From JASHPR01 sp963729365 (GTDB lineage Bacteria > Actinomycetota > Actinomycetes > Streptosporangiales > Streptosporangiaceae), in assembly GCA_963729365.1 (NCBI GenBank), contig CAVSNQ010000002.1, positions 62,001 to 126,000 of the forward strand: 64,000 nucleotides of DNA, read 5' to 3'. This document shows, one piece after another, positions 17,646-25,698 of the stretch. The notes beneath the pieces were generated by a model. That model was given only the letters and a program-made list of their open reading frames with translations. It was not told where the DNA came from and did not search any database. Position 1 is the stretch's first letter, and the number at the start of each line of letters is the position of its first letter. The position numbers were made by a program, and so were the translations under genes.

Positions 17646-17966
17646 TCACGACCCAGGCGGCCGGTAACTGACACCGGCGTCAGCAGCCTCGTCGATCTCT
17701 TCGGGAGTCAGCAGCACGGTCGTTGTGATGGTCCCGCCGCCGCTGGCCGAGACAGTCAACGCCACCGCGGCCGCTGCCGCGTTGCCGGGAAGATCGGCGA
17801 TGAGGTAGGCATCGGCCGGGCCGAAGGCGAAATGGAAGGACTCGATCGTGCCGCCGACACTTTCCGCCGCTGCCTGCGCGGCGGCCACCCGGGCGGAGCC
17901 GCCCTTGGCGAGCACGCCCCGGACGCCGTCCAGCGTGTAATTCACCTGAAGCAGATACTTAGGCAC
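17646..17966 (-). CDS. GYD domain protein
   Basis: 106-residue protein of the GYD/DUF family (ferredoxin-like dimeric alpha-beta barrel). The start is GTG 17966, preceded by GGGAGGG, which gives the family-typical beginning PKYLLQVNYTLDGVRGVLAKG. It then has AAESVGGTIESFHFAFGPAD, matching the family's GG-x-hydrophobic-x2-Phe turn, and ends with a TPEEID segment. Function is unknown; relatives are small soluble proteins sometimes encoded near oxidoreductases. It is followed by no co-directional gene, so it is probably monocistronic. Confidence 0.8.
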   Translation of the reverse strand: MPKYLLQVNYTLDGVRGVLAKGGSARVAAAQAAAESVGGTIESFHFAFGPADAYLIADLPGNAAAAAVALTVSASGGGTITTTVLLTPEEIDEAADAGVSYRPPGS

Positions 17967-18113
17967 CGGCCCTCCCCTTCGGTTCGTCTTCATGAGTATG
18001 ACGCAGCGCCAGGCCCATGCGCCCCGGCCGCGGCCAGAGGCGCGGAAACCGAGCCTGGCAGAGTGCCGGAGGCATGTCAGCGCTGGAAATCCAGCCGCCT
18101 CTTCGGGGAACGC

Positions 18114-20594
18114 TCACTCGGCGCGCAGCAGCAGTGCGGTAGGCGTGCGTCCCGCAACGCGCCCGGGAACCGCGGCCACAATGTTGGCCAGCACGAGCGC
18201 CCCGACGGCGATGAGGATGACCGGCCAGCCGGGGACGGTCGGCTCGGGTACGACGCTGATCTGCCGCGCGAACAGGTCCCAGAGGAAACGGCCCAGCGCG
18301 ATGCCGACGGGCACGCCGACCACGATCCCGGCGGCGACGGCGATGCTGGACTGCCAGGCGACGGCCGTCGCCAGCTGGCGTCTGGTGAATCCGAGCGTCT
18401 TCAGCAAGGCCAGGTCCCGGCGGCGGCGGCGGACGGAGGCCATCAGCGTCAGGCCCAGGGCGGTCACCGCCCCGGCGGCCAGAGCCGCGCCGAGGAGCAC
18501 CGGGGTGGTTCCCATGGAGCGGTAGTTGACGATCTCGGCCGGGCGCTGCACCGGTATGACCTGGCCGCCGTTGAAGGCGGGGACCAGCCGCTGCAGCGCC
18601 CGGCGCGCTGCGGCGAGATTCGCCCCGGGCCGTAGCGTTACGAGTATTTCGTCCGGCTGGCTGCTGGCGGCGCCCGGGATGAGCTGGTAAGGCAGCACCG
18701 CCCCGGTTCCCATCTCCGTGTGCAGCGTGCTGTCGATACCAAGCGAGGGCAGGGTGGCGGTGCCGACGATGCGCAGCCGGGCGCGCCGTACCGCCCCGTA
18801 CTGCACGGTGACGTAGCCGCCGACGCGGGCGTGCAGCTGGGCCAGGGTGGCGGCGCCGAGCACCACCTGGCCTGCGGCCTGCAGGGCGTGCCCGGAAAGC
18901 ACCGGCGGCCCGACCGGCGCGTCAGGGCTCGCGCCGATGACGGGAACGGTCAGGCCGTCGATCTTGAACGTGCCGTAGTAGACGCCCGTCCAGGCCGCGA
19001 CGGCGGGGTCGTGGTCGAGCAGCGCGGCCGCGCGCGACCGGGAGATGTAGGTGGCGTTCCCGGAACTCAGCGCGTAGGTCCAGTTCCACCCGTAGAGGGC
19101 GGGATGTGAGACCAGCGTATCGAGGCTGGCGCCGAAGGTGATCGTGGCGATCATGACGATCATGGCCAGCGCAGTTCCCAGAATGGCCGACCGTACCGGT
19201 ACCGCGTTGCGGCCCGTGCCGGGATCGAGGGCCAGGCGGATACCCTCGACCGCGGTCGGCGGCAGGCCCGACGCCGATGCCGCGCGCACCACGGCCGATC
19301 GCTCGGCCCGGGCCCGCTGCCGCCGCGGGGCCGCGCGATGCGGCGCCCGCCGGTAGGCCAGCGCCACGGCCACCGCGGACAGGACACCGATCAGCACCAG
19401 CACGCCCGCTCCGAGGACGGTCCAGTCGAAGGCGATACCCGGGTAGGGATACACCGCGCGCACACTGCCCAGCGGCGCCAGCGGTGACAGGGCGACGGCC
19501 ACGGCGACGGCCAGCAGGGAGCCGGCCACCACGGCGCCGAGGACGCCGGGCAGCCCGTCGCTGACCGTCGCTGCCGGACCCGCGCCGAGTGCCCTCAACG
19601 TGTCGAGTTCGCCGGCGTCGAGTCGCAGTTGCCGGCCAATCACCTGGCCGGCGATGAGCAACGCGGCCAGGGCGGCGATCCCGCCGAAGACGCCGAGGGC
19701 GATCGACGCGGGCTCGATGGCCCGCTCGGCCTTGGCTTCGGTGAGAGACGTGACGTAGAACTCGACCGGGAAGCCCCTCGGCAGGAGCTGCTCGATCCTG
19801 GCCTCGGTCGCGGCCACCTCGCTGGCGCCGCCATCGAGCCGGATGGCGCTCTCGGTGAAGCTGGCGCAGCACCGGACGAGCCGCCGGGTGAGCGCGGGGG
19901 TGAAGAGCGCCCCGCCGTCCCGGCCGGTGTCGACCGCGTCCTGCACCAGCTCATCGCTGAAGATCGCCTTCCCGACCACCCGGACGTCGATCCGCAGGTA
20001 CGGCCGGGTGCCCGGCCGGCCGGAACCCGGCTGTGCGTCCTGCGCGTTGGTGTAGAAGCCGAGCGGAACGACCTCGCCGACATGCGCCTGGGACGGGGTG
20101 CCCTCGGCGTCGATCACCACCTCGTCGGCCCGGGCCGGGTTGGCCATCCGCCCCTGGATGATGGTCACCCGGTCCTGGCCGAAGAACTCACCGTCGACGC
20201 TGCCCGGCAATCCCGCGGGACTGCCCGCCGGGGCACCGCCCCGCGCCAGCACGGCGACGTTGAGCCCCGCGTAGCTTTCCACCCGCCGCACATGGGGCAG
20301 CTTGGCGATCTTGCTGAGCAGCGCGGGGTCGAACCCGGCGTAGCCGGCGGCCGGGATGTACAGGCCGGTCAGCACGGTCAGGTCGGAAGGACTGGTGCTG
20401 GCCACGTAGGCCGGGAACGACGACTGGGTCCGCCGGGCCGCGGCGACCGCGCCCAGGGCCAGGCCGCCGACCAGCCCGACCAGCAGCGTCACCGCGAGAT
20501 ACCCGCCCCAGCGGTCCCGGAACGTGGACCGGAGCCGGTACCACGCGACCCTGAGGGCAGCCCGGCTCATCGCGGCCCGCCGCGCGCGCTTCAT
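18114..20594 (-). CDS. FtsX-like ABC transporter permease (duplicated)
   Basis: 826-residue membrane protein with two FtsX-type permease units. The N-terminal helix (about 30-52: GGYLAVTLLVGLVGGLALGA) is followed by a large extracytoplasmic domain. Three helices lie at about 290-410, a second outer domain follows, and three helices form the C-terminus (LLGAALAAGAVTALGLTLMA, then WQSSIAVAAGIVVGVPVGIA and the final VILIAVGALVLANIVAAVPG). Such MacB/LolC-type permeases act with an ATPase in lipoprotein, peptide or antibiotic export and envelope stress. No ABC ATPase gene is adjacent on either side, which is unusual. ATG 20594 follows GAGG at ten bases; a second ATG at 20570 is possible. Confidence 0.88.
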   Translation of the reverse strand: MKRARRAAMSRAALRVAWYRLRSTFRDRWGGYLAVTLLVGLVGGLALGAVAAARRTQSSFPAYVASTSPSDLTVLTGLYIPAAGYAGFDPALLSKIAKLPHVRRVESYAGLNVAVLARGGAPAGSPAGLPGSVDGEFFGQDRVTIIQGRMANPARADEVVIDAEGTPSQAHVGEVVPLGFYTNAQDAQPGSGRPGTRPYLRIDVRVVGKAIFSDELVQDAVDTGRDGGALFTPALTRRLVRCCASFTESAIRLDGGASEVAATEARIEQLLPRGFPVEFYVTSLTEAKAERAIEPASIALGVFGGIAALAALLIAGQVIGRQLRLDAGELDTLRALGAGPAATVSDGLPGVLGAVVAGSLLAVAVAVALSPLAPLGSVRAVYPYPGIAFDWTVLGAGVLVLIGVLSAVAVALAYRRAPHRAAPRRQRARAERSAVVRAASASGLPPTAVEGIRLALDPGTGRNAVPVRSAILGTALAMIVMIATITFGASLDTLVSHPALYGWNWTYALSSGNATYISRSRAAALLDHDPAVAAWTGVYYGTFKIDGLTVPVIGASPDAPVGPPVLSGHALQAAGQVVLGAATLAQLHARVGGYVTVQYGAVRRARLRIVGTATLPSLGIDSTLHTEMGTGAVLPYQLIPGAASSQPDEILVTLRPGANLAAARRALQRLVPAFNGGQVIPVQRPAEIVNYRSMGTTPVLLGAALAAGAVTALGLTLMASVRRRRRDLALLKTLGFTRRQLATAVAWQSSIAVAAGIVVGVPVGIALGRFLWDLFARQISVVPEPTVPGWPVILIAVGALVLANIVAAVPGRVAGRTPTALLLRAE

Positions 20595-20756
20595 GTGACA
20601 TCGGCCTCAAGCTCAGCGTCATCGTGGCTTTCTCACCGGAGTCTGGCCTGATTCCCGGCCGCAGGCCAGGTGGCTAGCCCGTCCGCTGGCCTGGTGCCAC
20701 TACCACACGGCGCTCGTCCACCGGTGGTGGCAGGCCCACCCGGCATGGCCGCCCGG

Positions 20757-20915
20757 TCAGAACGTGTGCTCGTCGCGCTCGATGTCCGCGATCACCTGGA
20801 GTTGCGCGATCTCCTCATCGGTCACCCCGCGCCGCCGTGGACCGCGGCAGAGGTACCAGCCATATCCGCCCAGCAGCAACGGGCCCGCGACGAAGCCTAA
20901 GAGCCAGGCGATCAC
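20757..20915 (-). CDS. small single-helix membrane protein (52 aa)
   Basis: GTG 20915 is preceded by GGGAG. The product begins VIAWLLGFVAGPLLLGGYGW (one membrane helix), then LCRGPRRRG, a positive cytoplasmic collar, then an acidic soluble tail TDEEIAQLQVIADIERDEH and a stop. Topology is N-out/C-in by the positive-inside rule. Codons are GC3-rich and the amphipathic tail looks selected. It precedes the FtsX permease on the same strand (163 bases apart) and could be its small accessory subunit; that is inference. Family unknown. Confidence 0.6.
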   Translation of the reverse strand: MIAWLLGFVAGPLLLGGYGWYLCRGPRRRGVTDEEIAQLQVIADIERDEHTF

Positions 20916-21049
20916 GGGTCCGCGCTCCCGGGTTCTTTGCAGCAGCGGTCAATGCGGTGCGCCATGAGAATGTCCCCCCCGCCCAGGCCGGAAGGCCCTG
21001 GGCCGTCCCCTTTGCCATGCAGGTCTACCGGAGCCATAGCTGGGGCGTA

Positions 21050-21069
21050 AATACGACATCCGTCGTATT
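21050..21069. promoter_or_regulatory. inverted repeat upstream of luxR-type gene
   Basis: AATACGAC-ATCC-GTCGTATT is a perfect 8-base inverted repeat with a four-base spacer, ending 33 bases before the start of the LuxR-type gene. It overlaps TATTAT (21066-21071), a possible -10 element. It is a plausible operator, perhaps for autoregulation. Confidence 0.5.
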
Positions 21070-21102
21070 ATTTGACTGGCAGCGCAAAGGGGAGGCGCTC
21101 CA

Positions 21103-22167
21103 GTGACCTGGCTGGCAGAAAAGGATCTCCGCAGGCTCGCCGATTCACTCGGCGAGTTGTACCAAACCTGTACTCTTGATGCGTTTCCCGGGCACGCACT
21201 CGCCGTGTTGCCTGCCCTGGTGGGATGCGACACCTGCTCCTACAACGAGGTGAATCCGGCCACGCGCCGGGTCGTGGCCCAGACGCAGCCCGCCGGCTTT
21301 GCATTCCCGGACATGGTTGAGGCTTTCCAGGAACATCTCGGGCAGCATCCGCTGATCCGGCACTACCGGGCCACGCGTGCGAGGCGGGCCCTCAAGATCA
21401 CCGATTTCCTGTCGCTGCGAGAGTTCCGGCGGCTGCCCCTCTACCGCGATTTCTACCGCATCGTCGGGGTGGACCGGCAGCTGGCGGTCACCGTGCCGGG
21501 CCGGCCGGGTGTCGTGATCGGCCTGGCCGTCAGCCGCGCGGGCCGGGACTTCTCCGAGCGGGACCGGGCTGCGCTCGAATTCCTGCGGCCCCATCTGGTC
21601 CGGGCCCATGCCAGCGCGGCGACGCTGACCGCGCTCGGCCTGGACACCCGGGCGCTGAGTGAGGCGACGGTGGGCAGCTGCGAGGGCACGGCCGGCGTCA
21701 CGGCCGACGGCAGACTGAGCTATCTCAGCGACCAGGCACGTGACCTGCTGAATCAGTACCTGGAGCCCGCCGAACCGGGCGGATTCCTGCCCCCGCCGTT
21801 ACGACTCTGGCGCGCGGCCGCGCTGGCCAGAATGCACCCGGCCTGCCCTGCCCCCTCCGTCCTGAGCTCCCGCCGGGTCTGGCGAGGGGCGTCGTGCCTG
21901 ACCCTCACGCTGATCTCCGCGGACGGGCACGGCAGCGCGCTGCTCGCGCTGGCCGAGGATCGCGCGGATCCGGGCGCGCGCACCGCGGGCCTCGGCTTGA
22001 CCCAGCGCGAGACCGAGGTGGTCAGGCTGGCCGCCGAGGGCCGGACCAACCGTGAGATCGCCTGCTTGCTGGGAATCAGCGCGCTGACGGTCAGGAAGCA
22101 CCTGGAGCATGCCTATCCCAAGCTCGGCGTCGGCAACCGGACCGCCGCGGCCGCCAGGCTCCGGTGA
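21103..22167 (+). CDS. LuxR-family transcriptional regulator with GAF-like sensor half
   Basis: 354-residue regulator. The C-terminal ~65 residues are a LuxR helix-turn-helix: LTQRETEVVRLAAEGRTNRE followed by IACLLGISALTVRKHLEH and KLGVGNRT. The first ~190 residues resemble the GAF-like N-terminal half of actinomycete LuxR proteins with no receiver domain (DAFPGHALAVLPALVGCD, then SERDRAALEFLRPHL), so a ligand rather than phosphorylation may control it. The start is GTG 21103 after AAAGGGGAGG. The upstream inverted repeat at 21050 suggests autoregulation. The next rightward gene is over 900 bases away, so targets are unknown. Confidence 0.88.
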   Translation: MTWLAEKDLRRLADSLGELYQTCTLDAFPGHALAVLPALVGCDTCSYNEVNPATRRVVAQTQPAGFAFPDMVEAFQEHLGQHPLIRHYRATRARRALKITDFLSLREFRRLPLYRDFYRIVGVDRQLAVTVPGRPGVVIGLAVSRAGRDFSERDRAALEFLRPHLVRAHASAATLTALGLDTRALSEATVGSCEGTAGVTADGRLSYLSDQARDLLNQYLEPAEPGGFLPPPLRLWRAAALARMHPACPAPSVLSSRRVWRGASCLTLTLISADGHGSALLALAEDRADPGARTAGLGLTQRETEVVRLAAEGRTNREIACLLGISALTVRKHLEHAYPKLGVGNRTAAAARLR

Positions 22168-22169
22168 CG

Positions 22170-22190
22170 GCGGCCGAGGTTCCCGGCCGC
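22170..22190 (+). terminator. hairpin after the LuxR-type gene
   Basis: GCGGCCG pairs with CGGCCGC across a seven-base loop immediately after the TGA at 22167. There is no T-run, so it is at best a weak or Rho-assisted terminator. Confidence 0.3.
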
Positions 22191-22348
22191 GCTATCCGGC
22201 CATAAGCGCTGAGTACCCCTAAACCAGATAATAACCACTTCATTCTGTAAATACTCACAGAGTTTCCCTGAAATCAATATATTGGCCCTCCGTATTACGG
22301 CAGACCGAGTGCCGGCAGCTGGCGCCCGCGCCGAGCAAATATCGCGGG

Positions 22349-22384
22349 GCAATCGATTTCAGGTCCGGGCCGCAATCGATTTCA
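22349..22384. repeat. two 13-base direct repeats
   Basis: GCAATCGATTTCA occurs at 22349-22361 and again at 22372-22384, 23 bases start to start (about two helical turns), each containing the palindrome AATCGATT. It may be a tandem protein-binding site. Confidence 0.5.
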
Positions 22385-22616
22385 CGCTCGCGGCGCTGGA
22401 AAGCGCGCGGCGGCCGGATGGCGCGTGAGTTCCGGGTTGCGGGAGCGGTGGGAGCGTTGCGTTCAGGGTGGTCGAATTGACTTTCATTGTTGACCTGGTT
22501 GCGCACGCGCCTCGTCAGTTCGTGGGGAGCGCGGGGACGAGATCGGACGGCCGGGGCTGGGCAGGCTCGCGGACGGCGGCGGGTGTCCCGGCACGAGCCT
22601 TGCCCGAGCGCCCAGA

Positions 22617-22919
22617 TCAGTGCCGCCGGGCCGGCACCTCGCCGAGTTGGGCGACCTCGACGCCGCCGTCGCGGGACAGGCTCGGGCAGCCCTGGGCCAC
22701 GGTCAGCGCCTCATCCAGGTCCGCGGCGGTGATCAGCGAGTAGCCGCCCAGCACCGTGCTGGGGCCGCAGTTGCCGACCGAGGCGCTCCCGGCGGCCGGC
22801 TTGCCGATGTCGGCCAGGTGGCCGTCCATGCCGTCGAACCAGGCCATCCAGGCCCCGGCCGACTCCGGCGTGCGGGTGTAGCCGGGCGCGGTGCGGTAGG
22901 TGAAGACGAAGGTAGGCAT
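22617..22919 (-). CDS. YCII-related (DGPF-type) protein
   Basis: 100-residue YCII-fold protein (dimeric alpha-beta barrel). The start is ATG 22919 after GGGAG; the N-terminal MPTFVFTYR, the segment AWMAWFDGMDGHLADIGKP and GGYSLITAADLDEALTVAQG are the family's characteristic blocks. YCII/DGPF proteins are often encoded next to ECF sigma factors, and here an ECF sigma gene starts 178 bases away on the opposite strand. The pair probably belongs to one regulatory unit, although the biochemical role of YCII proteins in these pairs is not settled. Confidence 0.85.
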   Translation of the reverse strand: MPTFVFTYRTAPGYTRTPESAGAWMAWFDGMDGHLADIGKPAAGSASVGNCGPSTVLGGYSLITAADLDEALTVAQGCPSLSRDGGVEVAQLGEVPARRH

Positions 22920-23096
22920 CGATGTGCTCCCTTTTGTCGAGGCCGCAGCCGTTCGGCTGGCTGGGCCGGTCACTGGGGCAGACACCGGCCTCCCGGCAAA
23001 GTGGGCGGCTCCCGACCGCCCACTTCGCGGCGGCGACGGTGTCAGAACCGGCGGAGGCATGTCCGCAGCGGGAGGCAGGGATGCGAGGGTGGAAGG

Positions 23097-24101
23097 GTGA
23101 GCACGGAGCTGATCGACCGGGCGCGGTACGGGGACGAGACCGCCTTCCAGGAGCTGGTCGGCCGGTACCAGCGCGAGTTGCAGGTGCACTGCTACCGGAT
23201 CCTCGGCTCGGTGGCCGACGCCGAGGACGCGCTGCAGGAGACGCTGGTCACCGCCTGGCGGAGCCTGGGCCAGTTCGAGGGGCGGGCATCGGTCCGGACC
23301 TGGATGTACCGGATCGCGACCACCAGGTGCCTGAACATCCTGCGGTCGGCTAGCCGGCGGCCCGCGATGACCCTGCCGCAAGGCGTCGAGCCGCCGGAGC
23401 CGTCCCGGCTGGGCGAGGTCGCCTGGCTCGAGCCGTATCCGGATCTGCTGCTGGCGGAGTTGCCCGACGCGTCAGCCGGGCCGGAGGCCCGATATGAGGC
23501 CAGGGAGGCCATGTCGCTGGCCTTCGTCACCGCGCTGCAGTTGCTGCCGCCGCGCCAGCGCGCGGCCCTGATCCTGCGGGACGTGCTCGATTTCCCGGCT
23601 CGCGAGGTCGCGGCCATGCTCGAGACCACCGAGCAGTCCGTCACCAGCGCGCTCAAGCGTGCCCGGGCGACGCTGGCCCGGGAGCTTCCCTCCCCGGATA
23701 TGCCGGAGCCGCCGCCGCCTAACTCCGCCGTCGAGCAGGAACTCGTGGCCCGCCTCGTCGAGGCCTTCGACTCGGCCGACGTCGACGGCATCGTCGCCCT
23801 GATGACCGAAGACGCCTGGCTGCGCATGCCGCCGGTCCCGCTGGAGTACCAGGGCAGGGAGCTGATCGGCCAGTTCTTCGCCACCGTGGCCTTCCGGCTG
23901 GGCCGCCAGTACCGGCTGGTCCCGACCCGGGCCAACGGCCAGCCGGCCTTCGCGGTCTACCTGCGTGACCCGCGCGCCCCGGTAGCGCACGCCTTCGGGC
24001 TCATGGTGATCACGCTGACCGGGAACCAGGTCAGCGCGATCACCCGCTTCGACAACGGCGCAGTATCCCGGTTCGGTCTCCCCCGGATGCTCGTCGACTG
24101 A
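23097..24101 (+). CDS. ECF RNA polymerase sigma factor with SnoaL-like C-terminus
   Basis: 334-residue sigma factor. GTG 23097 starts VSTELIDRARYG. Region 2 (about 8-85) has FQELVGRYQRELQVHCYRIL and VADAEDALQETLVTAWRSL, and region 4 (about 140-195) has LLPPRQRAALILRDVLDFPA followed by EVAAMLETTEQSVTSALKRA. The C-terminal ~120 residues have a SnoaL/NTF2-like pattern (LVEAFDSADVDGIVALMTED, GRELIGQFF), as in SigG/SigJ-type ECF factors, where this domain replaces an anti-sigma factor. It is divergent from the YCII gene; no anti-sigma gene is near. Control by a ligand of the NTF2-like pocket is inferred. Confidence 0.9.
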   Translation: MSTELIDRARYGDETAFQELVGRYQRELQVHCYRILGSVADAEDALQETLVTAWRSLGQFEGRASVRTWMYRIATTRCLNILRSASRRPAMTLPQGVEPPEPSRLGEVAWLEPYPDLLLAELPDASAGPEARYEAREAMSLAFVTALQLLPPRQRAALILRDVLDFPAREVAAMLETTEQSVTSALKRARATLARELPSPDMPEPPPPNSAVEQELVARLVEAFDSADVDGIVALMTEDAWLRMPPVPLEYQGRELIGQFFATVAFRLGRQYRLVPTRANGQPAFAVYLRDPRAPVAHAFGLMVITLTGNQVSAITRFDNGAVSRFGLPRMLVD

Positions 24102-24130
24102 ACCGCGAAAGCACCGCCACGATAGTGTGC

Positions 24131-24168
24131 TTGACGGCAGCCTCCGTAAGCTATAACTTACCGTAAGT
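24131..24168 (+). promoter_or_regulatory. promoter and overlapping operator of the arsR-SRPBCC operon
   Basis: TTGACG (24131-24136) and TAACTT (24154-24159) are spaced 17 bases, giving a good sigma-70-type promoter. A perfect inverted repeat ACTTAC-C-GTAAGT spans 24156-24168, ending one base before the ATG at 24170, with a half-site GTAAG at 24146-24150. Transcription would start about at the ATG, so the mRNA is nearly leaderless and ArsR binding would block the polymerase. Confidence 0.6.
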
Positions 24169-24169
24169 C

Positions 24170-24487
24170 ATGACTAACCATGCAGCGGTGCTCACGGCGC
24201 TCGCGGATCCGACCCGGCGAGCGATCTTTGAGCGGCTGGCCAGGTCGCCGGGCGCGGTCGGTGAGCTGGCCCGCGAGCTGCCGGTGAGCCGTCCGGCTGT
24301 CTCGCAGCACCTCAAGGTCCTGAAGTCGGCCGGACTGGTCACCGACCGCGCCGACGGCACGCGCCGCGTGTACTCGGTCGACCCGGCCGGCGTCGCCGCG
24401 ATCCGCGATTACTTCGACCAGTTCTGGCAGCAGTCCCTGGCCAGGTTCCGCACCGCGGCCAGCCAACCGATCCAGGAGGAGAAATGA
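24170..24487 (+). CDS. ArsR-family transcriptional repressor
   Basis: 105-residue winged-helix repressor. LTALADPTRRAIFERLARSP is the classic ArsR start, VGELARELPVSRPAVSQHLK the recognition helices, and AGLVTDRADGTRRVYSV the wing. No metal-binding cysteines are present, so it belongs to the non-metal ArsR group that pairs with SRPBCC/AHSA1 genes. Its ATG follows a promoter-operator with almost no 5' leader and no Shine-Dalgarno sequence. The stop overlaps the next start (ATGA at 24484), so repressor and SRPBCC protein are coupled. Autorepression is likely. Confidence 0.92.
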   Translation: MTNHAAVLTALADPTRRAIFERLARSPGAVGELARELPVSRPAVSQHLKVLKSAGLVTDRADGTRRVYSVDPAGVAAIRDYFDQFWQQSLARFRTAASQPIQEEK

Positions 24488-24954
24488 CCACGAAAGTGCA
24501 GGAGACCTCGGTCACCACGGCGGTCGACGTCGAGGCGCCTATCGACCATGCGTTCCGCGTGTTCACCGAGGGCATCGGCTCCTGGTGGGACCCCGGCCAT
24601 CACATCCTCGAGGCCGAACTGGCCGAGATGGTGTTCGAGCCGCACGCCGGCGGTCACATCATCGATCGCGGCACCGACGGCACCGAGTGCCGCTGGTCCC
24701 GCGTGCTCGCCTACGATCCCCCGAACCGGGTCTGCTTCAGCTGGGACATCAACCTGCGCTGGGAGCTTGAGACCGACCCCGCGAAGACCAGCGAGGTCGA
24801 GGTCATCTTTACCCCCGACGGGCCCGCACGCACCCGGGTCGTGCTGACGCACCGCCACCTCGACCGTCACGGCGACGGCTGGGAGGCCATGCGCGACGCC
24901 GTCGGCTCAGGCTGGAGCCTCGCCCACTTCGCCGACGTCGCGGCCCAACGCTGA
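24484..24954 (+). CDS. SRPBCC/AHSA1-family protein
   Basis: 156-residue helix-grip protein of the AHSA1 (activator of Hsp90 ATPase homologue) group: TTAVDVEAPIDHAFRVFTEG, then GSWWDPGHHI and FEPHAGGHIIDR, with the C-terminal helix GWEAMRDAVGSGWSLAHFAD. Members bind hydrophobic ligands or act as small cyclases or hydrolases; the common ArsR-AHSA1 pairing suggests a ligand or xenobiotic response. It overlaps arsR by four bases and is the last gene of the pair. Confidence 0.9.
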   Translation: MTTKVQETSVTTAVDVEAPIDHAFRVFTEGIGSWWDPGHHILEAELAEMVFEPHAGGHIIDRGTDGTECRWSRVLAYDPPNRVCFSWDINLRWELETDPAKTSEVEVIFTPDGPARTRVVLTHRHLDRHGDGWEAMRDAVGSGWSLAHFADVAAQR

Positions 24955-25025
24955 CGGGCGCCCCCGGCCGGTGTCGTCGGCGCACTGCCGCGCCAGGCGC
25001 CGGGCCGCCCGGTTATCGTGTGCCC

Positions 25026-25565
25026 ATGGCCGCCCAGCTGATGACCGATCGCCTTGTCCTGCGCCCGTGGCAGGTCAACGATGCCCCCGCAGCGCTCGGC
25101 ACCTACGGCGACGGCGACGTCGCCCGCTGGCTGACCCCCACGATGGACCAGGTTCGCGACGAAGCGGCGATGCGCCTTGTCCTGCAGCAATGGGCCGCCG
25201 AGGATGCCCGGCTGCTGACGCCGGGAGGCCGCTGGGCCATCGCGCTCCGCGAGGGCGGCAGCCTGATCGGCGGGGGGACCCTGCTGCCGCTGCCGCCTGA
25301 TGACGAGTACGAGATCGGCTGGCAGCTGCAGCCCGGTTTCTGGGGCCGCGGATACGCCACCGAGACCGGGCTGGCCCTCGCGCGATGGGCGTTCGACCAG
25401 GGAGTGGAGCAGGTCATCGCGCTGGTGCGGCCGGCCAACACGCGAGCTGTGGCCACCGTGCGCCGGATTGGCATGGACTGGGTCGGCGAGACAGAGAAAT
25501 ACCATGAGCTGCGGCTGCAGGAATTCCGTCTCCGCCCGGCCGACCTGGCCCGATCGCGGCGGTGA
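25026..25565 (+). CDS. GNAT-family acetyltransferase (RimJ/RimL type)
   Basis: 179-residue acetyltransferase. It begins with the RimJ-like LMTDRLVLRPWQVND. The acetyl-CoA motif is LQPGFWGRGYATETGLALAR, followed by EQVIALVRPANTRAVATVRR and the GMDW turn, all typical of the ribosomal-protein-Ser/Ala acetyltransferase group that acts on protein N-termini or small molecules. ATG 25026 is chosen; an in-frame GTG at 25020 is possible. Confidence 0.88.
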   Translation: MAAQLMTDRLVLRPWQVNDAPAALGTYGDGDVARWLTPTMDQVRDEAAMRLVLQQWAAEDARLLTPGGRWAIALREGGSLIGGGTLLPLPPDDEYEIGWQLQPGFWGRGYATETGLALARWAFDQGVEQVIALVRPANTRAVATVRRIGMDWVGETEKYHELRLQEFRLRPADLARSRR

Positions 25566-25698
25566 CCGCCAGCGGTCCGCTCCCGCGACCGCCGGCGGGC
25601 GGGCCATCACCGGCCCCGCGATGGCGCGACGGACCGGACCCGTAGGGTGAAGGTTCGCGCGACATGTGCTCGCGACAGGTCCCGAGAGCGGAGCGGCG

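Larger units (their letters stand above)
22168..22616. other. AT-rich intergenic region
   Basis: 449 bases with no gene. It starts with a GC hairpin after the LuxR gene and then has a clearly AT-richer stretch (about 22215-22300). It contains a pair of 13-base direct repeats (separate entry). It lies downstream of both flanking genes, which are convergent, so the unusual composition is not explained by a promoter of either. Confidence 0.45.

Noticed and set aside
22620..23096. Extended N-terminus of the ECF sigma gene (from 22620)
   Set aside because: The extension is antisense to the YCII gene; region 2 of the sigma factor starts at GTG 23097 with a good ribosome-binding site.
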